64,000 bases of DNA from Bacteroidota bacterium (GTDB lineage: Bacteria > Bacteroidota > Bacteroidia > Chitinophagales > LD1), in assembly GCA_947479455.1 (NCBI GenBank), contig CANJZE010000007.1, forward strand, positions 62,001 through 126,000, in the 5' to 3' direction. Position numbers and translations under genes: made by a program. Under the pieces are notes generated by a model. The model made no database searches. It was given only the letters and a program-made list of their open reading frames with translations, and was not told where the DNA came from. The stretch's first letter is position 1. The number at the start of each line of letters is the position of its first letter. This document shows, piece by piece, positions 9,040 through 18,700 of the stretch.

Positions 9040-10554
9040 ATGAGTCACGAATTGAACGACCAGGAACTGGTAAGAAGAGAAAAATTGCAGAAGCTCAACG
9101 AGCTTGGCATTGATGCGTATCCCGCTGCTGCGTTTGAAGTAAATTGCAACAGCGCACAGATACTTGCAGAGTATAACGATGAAGAAAAAAACTTTCAAAC
9201 CGTAAGCATTGCCGGAAGAATTATGAGTATTAACTCCAAAGGCAAGGTGACGTTTTTTAAAATTCAGGATGAGAAAGGAAAGATTCAACTCTTTGTAAGC
9301 ATTGATAATGTTTGCCCTAATGAAGACAAAACGTTTTACACTTCGGTGGTTACTCACTTGCTCGACATTGGAGATTTTATTGGTGTGAAAGGAGAAGTGT
9401 TTATTACGAAAACCGGTGAGACTTCTATTCGTGTGAAAGAAATGACAGTGCTTTCAAAAGCATTGCGTCCTCTACCGGTGGTGAAAGTGAAGGACGGGGA
9501 AACCTTTGATGCTTTTTCTGATGTGGAGTTGCGTTCGCGTCAACGGTATGTTGATTTAGTGGTGAACCCTCATGTGCGTGAAACATTTTTGAAGCGCACA
9601 AAATTGATTCAAACCATTCGCAATTTTTTAAATGAACATGGAGCTATTGAAGTAGACACACCGGTGCTGCAAAGTATTCCGGGTGGTGCGGCTGCGCGAC
9701 CATTTGTTACACATCATAATGCATTGGACATTCCTTTGTATTTGCGCATAGCCAATGAACTTTATTTAAAGCGATTAATTGTTGGCGGATTTGATTTTGT
9801 GTATGAGTTCAGTCGCAATTTTCGTAATGAAGGAATGGACCGCACACATAATCCTGAATTTACGGTGCTGGAATTTTACGTGGCCTACAAGGATTATTTC
9901 TGGATGATGGATTACACCGAGCAAATGATGGAGAAGATTGCTATTGCATTGCATGGCACTACCGATGTTCCGCTTGGCGATAAAATAATTTCGTTCAAAG
10001 CTCCTTTTAAACGAGTGGCGATTTATGATGCCATAAAAGAAATTACCGACTTTGATGTGAGTGAGATGAATGAAGAACAACTGCGCGATGTTTGCAAACA
10101 ATTGCGCATAGAAACAGATGCTACCATGGGTAAAGGAAAATTGATTGATGAAATTTTTGGCGGCAAATGCGAAGGCAATTTTGTTCAGCCCACTTTCATT
10201 ATTGACTATCCGGTTGAATTAAGTCCGCTGACAAAGAAGCACCGAAGTAAAGCCGGATTGGTTGAACGATTTGAACTGTTCATTAACGGAAAAGAAATAG
10301 CAAATGCTTACAGCGAGTTGAACGACCCGCTCGACCAGCGTGCGCGGTTTGAAGAGCAAACTAAATTGATGGAACGCGGTGATGATGAGGCGATGTTTAT
10401 TGACCATGATTTTCTTCGTGCGCTTGAATATGGTATGCCGCCAACATCGGGAATAGGAATTGGTATTGACCGCTTGGTGATGATGCTGACGAATCAATCT
10501 ACTATTCAAGAGGTTTTACTTTTCCCTCAGATGCGACCGGAAAATCCCGAATAA
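9040..10554 (+). CDS. lysS: lysyl-tRNA synthetase, class II
   Basis: Charges tRNA-Lys with lysine in the cytoplasm. The N-terminal OB-fold anticodon-binding domain (AGRIMSINSKGKVTFFKIQD) is followed by the class II catalytic core: motif 1 around FLKRTKLIQTIRNFL, motif 2 FRNEGMDRTHNPEFT, and motif 3 GIGIGIDRLVMMLT. The 504-residue length is standard. The start ATG at 9040 follows a 139-base gap holding an inverted repeat. A hairpin terminator follows the stop. Confidence 0.97.
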   Translation: MSHELNDQELVRREKLQKLNELGIDAYPAAAFEVNCNSAQILAEYNDEEKNFQTVSIAGRIMSINSKGKVTFFKIQDEKGKIQLFVSIDNVCPNEDKTFYTSVVTHLLDIGDFIGVKGEVFITKTGETSIRVKEMTVLSKALRPLPVVKVKDGETFDAFSDVELRSRQRYVDLVVNPHVRETFLKRTKLIQTIRNFLNEHGAIEVDTPVLQSIPGGAAARPFVTHHNALDIPLYLRIANELYLKRLIVGGFDFVYEFSRNFRNEGMDRTHNPEFTVLEFYVAYKDYFWMMDYTEQMMEKIAIALHGTTDVPLGDKIISFKAPFKRVAIYDAIKEITDFDVSEMNEEQLRDVCKQLRIETDATMGKGKLIDEIFGGKCEGNFVQPTFIIDYPVELSPLTKKHRSKAGLVERFELFINGKEIANAYSELNDPLDQRARFEEQTKLMERGDDEAMFIDHDFLRALEYGMPPTSGIGIGIDRLVMMLTNQSTIQEVLLFPQMRPENPE

Positions 10555-10574
10555 GTTTTTCGAATTTCAGAAAA

Positions 10575-10604
10575 GCAATCTCATACTAAATGAGGTTGCT
10601 TTTT
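10575..10604 (+). terminator. intrinsic terminator after lysS
   Basis: A nine-pair stem (GCAATCTCA with TGAGGTTGC, one G-U pair) with a 7-base loop, followed by TTTTT. It lies about 20 bases after the lysS stop. Confidence 0.75.
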
Positions 10605-10647
10605 CGTTTCTATACAGATTACCTAACTTGCCAACCAAATTACTTCC

Positions 10648-12429
10648 ATGATAAACAGAATTGTTTTCAGTTTCATTTTTTCGATTGTTATGCTGTTCAG
10701 CTTTGCGCAGACAAAGCCAGTTGATAAATCTTTTACTCAAGAAGATTGGGATAAGTTGAGTCAGCCCGCGAAGGATTCTATCAATAAAGTTTTATTGCAA
10801 AAATTTGAAGAAGCAAAGCGCGATGCGGAAACAACGGATGAAGTGAATGCGAATCAAATTATTGATGAAGCTTTGAAAAATGTTAACGCTACAACATCAC
10901 TTACACTGAATGCATTTCCTAAAACACAATTGCGTGATGATATTACAAAGCTGAAAAACGTTGAAGAGTTTACCTGCACTAAATGCCGCGCGTTGGATTT
11001 GAATGTGTTGTTCGAGCAACTTTCGTTGTTGCCGAAATTGAAGCGGGTAAATATTTCAGGAGGTGCATTTAAGGTTCTTCCGAATACAATTAAGAAACTT
11101 TCAGCACTTGAAGAATTGAATTTGAAAGACAACAACTTTACTACACTTCCCGATTCTTTTACTTATTTGAAAAATTTGCGCGTGTTGAATTTGGAGCACA
11201 ATGCCTACTTGTATGACGATGATGTTTTTGAAAGAATTAAAACGCTGAATATTGAAGAGTTGAATTTTTCTGCAAGCGGTTTACTGGAGTTGAATGATAA
11301 GATTGGACAGGTAAAGAGTTTGAAGAAGCTGGATTTGAGTGTGAATGATATTAAGGTGTTGCCGCCATCGTTTAATCAGCTAACGAATTTGCAGCAGTTG
11401 AATCTTTCGCAGAATTTCAATTTGGATGTGATAAAGATAGTGGCGAGTGTTTCGGGTTTCGTAAGTCTTGCAGATTTGGATTTGAGCCAGTGTTTGATGG
11501 AGAATCTTCCGCTTGATATAAGCAAGCTGACTGCGTTGAAGAAATTAAATCTGAAAGCAAATCGTTTGACTGCGCTGCCGCTTTCGTTTGGTTCATTGGT
11601 GAACCTGGAATATTTAGACCTTGGCTATTTAGAGATGGGTACGCGGATGAACAAAATTACTGACCTCGGCCCTTCGTTTAGCGGATTGAAGAAGTTAAAG
11701 TATTTGATTCTGGCGGGAAATCAATTGCAAGGTTTACCTGAAGGGTTTGCAGGGTTGACTGATTTAGAAGAATTGAATTTGAGTTTGAATAAGTTGCAGG
11801 GGTTTCCAAATGCGGTAACAGGCTTGAGTAAATTAAGAGTACTTGACTTAGGTTTGAATGAGCAAAGTGCGGTGCCTTCGACCATAGCAAATCTTGCGCA
11901 ATTAGAGTATCTGAATCTTGACGGAAATTTTTTTAGTAAACCCGATAAAAAAATAAAACTACTACCTGACGAGTTGTGTCAGCTGCACAATTTGAAAACT
12001 CTTTCACTTAAAGACAATGTGATTGAAACACTGCCTAATTGTATCGGTAACCTTACAAAATTAGAGAAGCTTGATTTGCGCGATAATCTGATTAACTCGT
12101 TTGGAACAGGTTTTACGCAACTGAAAAGTTTGAAGTGGCTAGACTTAAAGGCGAATGATTTTACGGCTCTGCCGAGTGGTTTTGAGAACCTGAGTAGTAT
12201 GAAGGAACTTAACCTGGCAATGAATGTGAAAATGAATTTTGAAGCGGAGCGCGGTAAGTTGGAGCAACTGAAACAATTGGAAAACCTTGAGCTGAGTTAT
12301 AATAACATAACGAGGGAGCAAGTGGAGCCGCTGATGAAGGCACTGCCGGATGTGAAGGTGAGGAATTTAGATTATAGCAAGACGGTGCTACCGCAACCAA
12401 CTAATAGAAGAAATGCTTCGGAACACTAA
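10648..12429 (+). CDS. secreted leucine-rich repeat protein
   Basis: A 593-residue protein with a signal peptide (MINRIVFSFIFSIVMLFSFAQ), an alpha-helical N-terminal region to about residue 80, and then roughly eighteen bacterial LRR units of 23 or so residues (LxxLxxLNLxxNxLxxLPxx). The LRR solenoid should bind protein or glycan ligands outside the cytoplasm. No type IX sorting domain or lipobox is visible, so its final location is open. The stop overlaps the comEC stop by 4 bases, tail to tail. No enzymatic domain is seen. Confidence 0.8.
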   Translation: MINRIVFSFIFSIVMLFSFAQTKPVDKSFTQEDWDKLSQPAKDSINKVLLQKFEEAKRDAETTDEVNANQIIDEALKNVNATTSLTLNAFPKTQLRDDITKLKNVEEFTCTKCRALDLNVLFEQLSLLPKLKRVNISGGAFKVLPNTIKKLSALEELNLKDNNFTTLPDSFTYLKNLRVLNLEHNAYLYDDDVFERIKTLNIEELNFSASGLLELNDKIGQVKSLKKLDLSVNDIKVLPPSFNQLTNLQQLNLSQNFNLDVIKIVASVSGFVSLADLDLSQCLMENLPLDISKLTALKKLNLKANRLTALPLSFGSLVNLEYLDLGYLEMGTRMNKITDLGPSFSGLKKLKYLILAGNQLQGLPEGFAGLTDLEELNLSLNKLQGFPNAVTGLSKLRVLDLGLNEQSAVPSTIANLAQLEYLNLDGNFFSKPDKKIKLLPDELCQLHNLKTLSLKDNVIETLPNCIGNLTKLEKLDLRDNLINSFGTGFTQLKSLKWLDLKANDFTALPSGFENLSSMKELNLAMNVKMNFEAERGKLEQLKQLENLELSYNNITREQVEPLMKALPDVKVRNLDYSKTVLPQPTNRRNASEH

Positions 12430-14651
12430 AAAATCGCTGCATTCTTGATATAAGCTCCGCGCTCAGTTACATCCCAATATTTGATTTTCATTTTCGAACA
12501 ATCTTTTTTCCAGTAGTCAACTTTCCATTTTTTGTTGGAGGAATCAAAAACCACTTCATCAAAGTCAACTAGCTTTTTCAAATTCTCTAAATAAACTTTG
12601 GGACTGTGCGATAGAATTACTAAATCAATTTTTAGTTTTTTCTCCATCGCGAAATCAATTTTCTCCAGTAAAGAATCAATGAGCAAAACTTTCTTGCCTT
12701 CAAAGAAATATAAATTGCCAAAGGGAAAACCTTCAACATGCAACGTATAACTCGCAACCTTCAACTCTTCATCTACACCGCACTTCCACCAATGATGTTT
12801 TACATGAAACAACATGGCGCTTGGGTCGCTTAATAATTTTTCGTCAAAAGCTGTGAGCACTTTCCTTCCATCAATAAATGCAATAGCTTTTTGTTTGGGC
12901 ATGGAGTAAACAACTAGTTGTTTCTGTTTTGAGTTTTCGATTTGTCTATACGAGTGAGATGAAGTCAACCCCAAAACAAGGAGCAATGATACAAGCACGA
13001 GTTTCGTTCTTTTTTCTTCTGTAAGCCAGCACAAAAGAAAAATTAAAACATACCACGCCATCATTTCAATCATGGTAATACTTATGCCCTGCACTAGCGC
13101 AAACCAAAGTGAGTCAATCCAAAAAATAAATTTGTTCAACACAACAAGAAGAAAGTTAAAACACCAGCCCACGATATCATTGATGTAAGAAATTTTACCA
13201 ACGGCAAACAAGCCGGTACCAAGGAACAAAATCAAATTGCTTACAGGAATAACTACAAGATTTGAGAGTAAAAACAAGTTGGGGAACTGATGGAAGTAAT
13301 AAAGACTCAAAGGAAATGTTGCAATCTGCGCGGCAATAGAAACAGCAACAATCTGCCAGCCCAAATCAACTACGGTAAGAAAAAACCAATACAAATCATG
13401 TCGCAAAAACGTGAACGCCTTCAGAAAATAATTTTTCTGTTTTTTGAATTCGGGTTGCTTGCCCGTGCCAATTACTAGAAGCGAATAAATTTTTGGATGC
13501 AGAAAAATGATGCCGAGCACAGCGAGATAACTTAAACGAAATCCAACTTCTGTTACAATAAAAGGATTGAACAAAAGCAAAACCACAATACTTGCAAAAA
13601 TGATGTTGTAGGTATTTACATTTCGAATCATCACCCTGCCAAACTGAATCATTGAAAACATCATGGCAGAGCGCAACACCGATGGACTTAACCCGGTAAG
13701 ACAGGCATAAAACCAAATGAACAAAATAATGATAACCGACTTCGCGATTTGAAATTTTCTTCCACGGTTATCCATCCATCCCAATAGGAAATTGAGCATA
13801 ATGAACATAATGCCTACGTGCAAACCACTCACACTTAGTACATGCAGCGCACCCGAACTTGCGTAAGCGCGTGTTACATCGCTATTCATATAATCATTGT
13901 AACCAAGCATGATAGCGCTGGCCACCGCAAAATCATTTTTGTTCTTTACATACTTTATGATGAGCGATAAAAAGTATTCACGCACTTGATAAACCTGCGC
14001 CATCAAAAACATTCCTTGATGCTCTCCTACTAATTTCCAATCGCCACCTTTCAAAAAAGTTCGGTGATAGATGTTGTGAAAGCTTTGATACAATTTGAAA
14101 CTGAACTCCTCAGGATTTTTGGGTTCATCAAATTCCTGAATGGTAGAATTGAAAACAATCACATCACCATATTTCAACTCGTTGCTCGTGCTATCGCGCA
14201 TTACGTTGATAAGAATGTTTCCTGTAGTAGCGGTTGATTCGTTTTTATTTTTTACCGCGTCAATCTCCGCTACCACCGTTATTACTTTTGCTTTCTCCAA
14301 AGGCGGCTTTGTAATTTTTGCCACCAGAAAACTTTCGTTCGTTAGAAATTTTTGAAAGTGTGTTTGATAGTTTTTATCGGCATAAAGCCAGGTTAGAACA
14401 TAGCCGAATGAAAAGAGCAAAATGAAAATGGCGATGCCATTTATAACTCGAGAACGATAGACAAGTTCTGTTTTAGTGATAAAGTTTAAAATAACCAGGG
14501 TGAGCAGAGAACTACTTAGCAAGAAAAGTATCACCATCAAAACATCAGCAGAACGATGAAGAACGGAATCAGCAAGAATTTGAACACCAATTCCTGCAAT
14601 GAGCGAAAGGGTGATTCTGAGCATCGGTATTTGATTCCAAAAACTACGCAT
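12426..14651 (-). CDS. comEC: ComEC/Rec2 family DNA-uptake channel protein
   Basis: A polytopic inner-membrane protein for passage of single-stranded DNA during natural transformation. It has an N-terminal DUF4131-like OB region (KPPLEKAKVITVVAEIDAV...) and the competence domain with the hallmark YASSGALHVLSVSGLHVGI and LTGLSPSVLRSAMMF. The C-terminal soluble part is only about 170 residues and shows no HxHxDH motif; LVILSHSPKVYL is all that resembles the metallo-beta-lactamase domain of Bacillus ComEC. The ATG at 14651 is preferred over the frame opening at 14738, which would overlap rraA. ComF is about 7 kb away. Confidence 0.85.
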   Translation of the reverse strand: MRSFWNQIPMLRITLSLIAGIGVQILADSVLHRSADVLMVILFLLSSSLLTLVILNFITKTELVYRSRVINGIAIFILLFSFGYVLTWLYADKNYQTHFQKFLTNESFLVAKITKPPLEKAKVITVVAEIDAVKNKNESTATTGNILINVMRDSTSNELKYGDVIVFNSTIQEFDEPKNPEEFSFKLYQSFHNIYHRTFLKGGDWKLVGEHQGMFLMAQVYQVREYFLSLIIKYVKNKNDFAVASAIMLGYNDYMNSDVTRAYASSGALHVLSVSGLHVGIMFIMLNFLLGWMDNRGRKFQIAKSVIIILFIWFYACLTGLSPSVLRSAMMFSMIQFGRVMIRNVNTYNIIFASIVVLLLFNPFIVTEVGFRLSYLAVLGIIFLHPKIYSLLVIGTGKQPEFKKQKNYFLKAFTFLRHDLYWFFLTVVDLGWQIVAVSIAAQIATFPLSLYYFHQFPNLFLLSNLVVIPVSNLILFLGTGLFAVGKISYINDIVGWCFNFLLVVLNKFIFWIDSLWFALVQGISITMIEMMAWYVLIFLLCWLTEEKRTKLVLVSLLLVLGLTSSHSYRQIENSKQKQLVVYSMPKQKAIAFIDGRKVLTAFDEKLLSDPSAMLFHVKHHWWKCGVDEELKVASYTLHVEGFPFGNLYFFEGKKVLLIDSLLEKIDFAMEKKLKIDLVILSHSPKVYLENLKKLVDFDEVVFDSSNKKWKVDYWKKDCSKMKIKYWDVTERGAYIKNAAIF

Positions 14652-14705
14652 GGATATTTCAAATTGCTTTCTAAATTTAGTTGAAAATTTTAAATACAAC
14701 TGACC

Positions 14706-15185
14706 ATGCTCCTTACTACCGACCTCTGCGACTCTCATTCCGACAAACTAAAAATTGCCGAACCCATCGGTTTTAAAGATTTTGGCGGTGCAAAAAATTT
14801 CAACGGAAAAATTTATACCATCAAATGTTTTGAAGACAATAGTTTCGTTCGCAAAGCATTGGAACAAAATGGCGATGGCAAAGTGTTAGTGGTAGATGGT
14901 GGCGGCTCTATGCGCTGCGCCTTGCTTGGCGATATGCTTGGCGACCTTGCTGTAAAAAATAAATGGAACGGCATTGTTGTTTACGGCTGCATTCGCGATT
15001 CTGTGGCTATGGCAAAACTTCCGCTTGGTGTTAAAGCACTCAACACGCATCCGCTCAAAAGCAACAAGCGAAACGAAGGTCAGGAAAACATCACCGTTCA
15101 TTTTGCGGGCATTGATTTTACTCCAGGTGAATTTCTTTATGCCGATGAAGACGGAATTATTGTTTCGAAAGAAGCACTTCAATAA
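14706..15185 (+). CDS. rraA: RraA-like protein (RNase E inhibitor / aldolase-type fold)
   Basis: A 159-residue RraA family protein. In E. coli RraA binds RNase E and alters mRNA decay, while homologues include HMG/CHA aldolases. Visible are the GDGKVLVVDGGGSMRCALLGD segment, the NGIVVYGCIRDSVAMAK loop, and the end with GIDFTPGEFLYADEDGIIVS. In aldolase members the G-x-x-R-D region binds divalent metal, and IRD is present here. RNase E is not seen nearby, so the physiological role is open. It is divergent from comEC (54 bases) and 5 bases from the NUDIX gene, with which it likely forms an operon. Confidence 0.85.
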   Translation: MLLTTDLCDSHSDKLKIAEPIGFKDFGGAKNFNGKIYTIKCFEDNSFVRKALEQNGDGKVLVVDGGGSMRCALLGDMLGDLAVKNKWNGIVVYGCIRDSVAMAKLPLGVKALNTHPLKSNKRNEGQENITVHFAGIDFTPGEFLYADEDGIIVSKEALQ

Positions 15186-15190
15186 CCACC

Positions 15191-15775
15191 ATGCACAAAG
15201 TTGCCACAGCACTTTTGTTCGACCGCAACAATCGCTTGCTCATTTACCTTCGCGATAACAAACCCGAAATTTCTTTTCCCAATCACTGGGATTTATTTGG
15301 CGGACATGTAGAAGAAAACGAAATACCTGAGCAGGCTTTAGTCCGCGAACTCAAAGAAGAGTTGAATTTGCACATCACCGATTATACTTTTTACAAAACC
15401 TTCGAAAGCACTAACGAACAAAAGCCAAACACAAAATTTGTGTTTGTAGTAAGAACCGAAAAAGAAGCAGAAGAACTAACTCTTTACGAAGGACAGTATT
15501 TAAAAGCAATCAGTTTGAGTGAAAGAGGCAATTACAAATTCGCAAACATGCTTGGAGAAATTTTGGATGAGTTTGCGAAAAAGAAAGAAAGTCTCTGTCA
15601 CCCTGAGCTTGTCGAAGGGTTCGTTCACAAAATGCTTCGACAAGCTCAGCAAGACAACCGTTACTACCGCATCAACGTAATCGAACCTTTTCGCAATTCC
15701 TCATTGGCAGAACCGAGGAATCCCAATTTAAGTGTCCATACATACACGCCCGGATTTTGCAACACACCTTTATAA
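15191..15775 (+). CDS. NUDIX hydrolase with repeat-derived C-terminal extension
   Basis: A NUDIX-fold pyrophosphohydrolase. The NUDIX box is GGHVEENEIPEQALVRELKEEL (about residues 38-60; canonical Gx5Ex7REUxEExGU with the glycine near the end replaced). The substrate could be a nucleotide or other X-linked diphosphate. The family domain ends near residue 137. The remaining 57 residues start with a perfect 15-base inverted repeat (15603-15649) and run antisense through the 3' end of the neighbouring giant gene, overlapping it by 112 bases. The original stop was probably lost when the repeat element inserted. Confidence 0.75.
   Translation: MHKVATALLFDRNNRLLIYLRDNKPEISFPNHWDLFGGHVEENEIPEQALVRELKEELNLHITDYTFYKTFESTNEQKPNTKFVFVVRTEKEAEELTLYEGQYLKAISLSERGNYKFANMLGEILDEFAKKKESLCHPELVEGFVHKMLRQAQQDNRYYRINVIEPFRNSSLAEPRNPNLSVHTYTPGFCNTPL
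15603..15649. repeat. palindromic element CTGAGCTTGTCGAAG
   Basis: Perfect 15-base inverted repeat: CTGAGCTTGTCGAAG at 15603-15617 and CTTCGACAAGCTCAG at 15635-15649, with a 17-base loop. This sequence is, to my knowledge, a common dispersed element in Bacteroidota intergenic regions. Here it lies inside the open frame of the NUDIX gene. Confidence 0.85.
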
Positions 15776-18700
15776 GTTCCGTCCCATTTAAAATGGTGGT
15801 CGTTGCTTTCAAAAACTTTCTCCCCCCAACGGTTGAACACTTGTATTTCGAGGAAGCGTAGTGGTTTCAGGTTTCCGAAAATCTGGAAGAAGTCATTGTT
15901 GTTATCGCCATTTGGTGTAAACACGTTTGGCACAAAAATTACAGGGCCTTGAACAATAATAGGAATGAGCACCGTATCGCGACAACCATTGGCATCTACT
16001 GCGACAACCGAGTAACGAACATCAACAGGCGGAGCAACTACTGCACTTGAACAGGTTGAACAACTAATTCCAATTGTTGGCGACCAATTATAACTCACCA
16101 AATTTGCACCTGTGCTGCTGTAAATAAAAACAGTGATGCTGTCATCTGTAGTAAGCGTAGCTTTATTCGGGTCGGCATATAAGCCAATGTCCGATAAAAT
16201 ATTGAGTGAAAGCGTGACCACACTATCACATCCACCTGAGGATAAGAGTGTGTCTACATAAACTCCCGTGGCTGAATAATAATTTCCGTTCAACAAAAAT
16301 TGTTGTCCATAACAAAGTGTTTGCTGAATCTGTGAACTGAAATTATTCACCACATTCAAATCCGTTGAAAGAATACTATCGCAGCCAATCGAAGTGGTAA
16401 GCGTGTCAACATATATTCCGGGAGTAGATTGATAAGTGCCTCCTGTGAGGAAACTGTCTTTATCGCAAATTGTAATTTGTCGGTTGCCTGTCAAAATATT
16501 CGGCTCGGTAATACTTGTTGCATTTGTTGCAGTGCAACCTTTATTATCGGTGACTACTACTGAATAACTTCCCGTATTAAGATTCTGTAGGTCTTCGGTA
16601 ATGAATGCTCCGCTGTTCCAGTTGTAGTTGTAATTTGGTGTGCCACCGCTCACCGTTAAATCAATGCTTCCGTTGCTTCCGCCAAAGCAGGAAATATTAT
16701 TTGTGACCAGCGTAATTGCCAATGCATTTGGTTGCGTAATTACGGCACTATCATTTTTCACACAACCATTCGAATCGGTAATCGCCACATAATAAGTAGC
16801 TGCTGCAACTCCATTTATATCCTGAGTAGTTAAGGTGTTGCTCCACAAATACGATAGCGGATTTATTCCGCCATTCACCGTTAAATCAACCGCTCCATCG
16901 TTTCCTCCGTTACAACTTACGTTCGATACAATGGTGGAGGTAATCACTCCTACAGGCTCAAACACCGTTGCCGAAACCGAAACCGAACAGTTGTTAGTAT
17001 CGGTTACGGTTACTGAATAATTTCCTCCGCTCAAATTGAAAATGTCTTCGGTGGTTAATAAATTATTCCAAACAAAAGTGTAGGTTGTGGTTCCTCCTGT
17101 TGGCGTAAGGTTCACACTTCCATTGGCGGCACCGTTGCAGGTAACATCAACAGCAACTAAAGTTGCTGCGAGTGGTTGAGCAGGCGCGGTGATAGTAGCG
17201 CTTGCGCTTGCTGTGCAATTTGCTCCGTCAGTTAGCACTACAGAATTATTACCGGCACCCAAGCCCGTTAAATCCTGATTGGTAGAAGTGTTGCTCCACA
17301 AATAAGAATAGTTCAATGTTCCTCCGCTTACAGTAAGGTCAATAGCTCCGTCAGTTAAACCAAAGCAGGAAACGTTGGTTGTTGCAAGCGTTAAAACCAA
17401 AGCTGTTGGTTCGGTAATGGTAACGGTATCTGTTCTTACGCAACCATTCGAATCAACCATGTTCAGTGCATATTGTCCGGCAGGAATTGCGTTTAGGTCT
17501 TCAGTAAGATACGCTCCCGAGTTCCATGAAAAAACATAAGGCACAATCCCACCGCCAACAGTTTCATCAATACTTCCATCGCTGCTGCCAAAACATGTTG
17601 CATTGGTTGAAGTGTGTGAAAGCACAATTGGAGCAGGCGCGGTAATTATTTCAGTATCTATTTTCAAACAGAAGTTAGCATCGAACACATAAGCTATATA
17701 TTGTCCCGGAGGAAGATTGGTGAGGGGAGTATTCAGAACACTGGTATCACCATTCCAAAAATAAACGTAAGGTGGTATACCACCTACAGGAACCACTGCG
17801 ACACTTCCATTGTTATCACCGGCACACAAAACATTTTGAGAACTTGTTGTAATGCTAAATGGTGGTGGAATTAAATTCAACGGAATACTGTCTAAACGAA
17901 TACACCCATTGGCATCTGTAACAGTTACAGTGTAAGTTATTCCCGGGTCTAATCCCCAAATGGAATCAACGGTTGAATTAGCTGGGTCGTTCCACAAATA
18001 CGTGTAGGGCGGTAAGCCGCCTGTAACATCCAATACCACTTCACCATCGGCACCTCCAAAACATTTTACATGGAAACCATTGTAAAGCGTGGCCACAATA
18101 TTGGTTGCAATATTCTGGTAAATAGTAAAGACGCTTGTATCACGTTTTGTGCAGCCATTAAAGTCTGCGATCAAAACGGTGAATGTTCCAGCGGCAAGTC
18201 CGCTGATATCTTGAGTCGTATACAAACCATTATTCCATGAGTATGTATATGGCGGTGTTCCGCCATAAGGAGTCAAATCAATTGAACCAAGACCGTTATT
18301 GCAATACGGATTTACAATTACCATGGAATCTGCTACGCGCGTTGGTTGTGTAAGCGGAACAGGTATAAATGTTGTAGCGCAATTGTTCGCATCGGTAACC
18401 TTGACCGCATAATTTCCCGGGCACAAATTGCTCACATTATTATTTGTTCCAATCACTGCACCGCTCGAATTTCTCCATTCATAAACATACGCAGGAGTTC
18501 CACCCGACACATTTACCGAGGCACTTCCGTTGCAATTTCCGAAACAACTTGGAGCAATAGTTCCGGTAATAGGATTTAGAGCAGCAGGTTGACTGATGAC
18601 AAAAGGAATATTCAACGAACAACTGTTAGCATCGCTGGCTATCAAAGTGTAATTGCCAGCGCATAAATTTGCGATGATAGAACTTGCACCGGTGTATACA

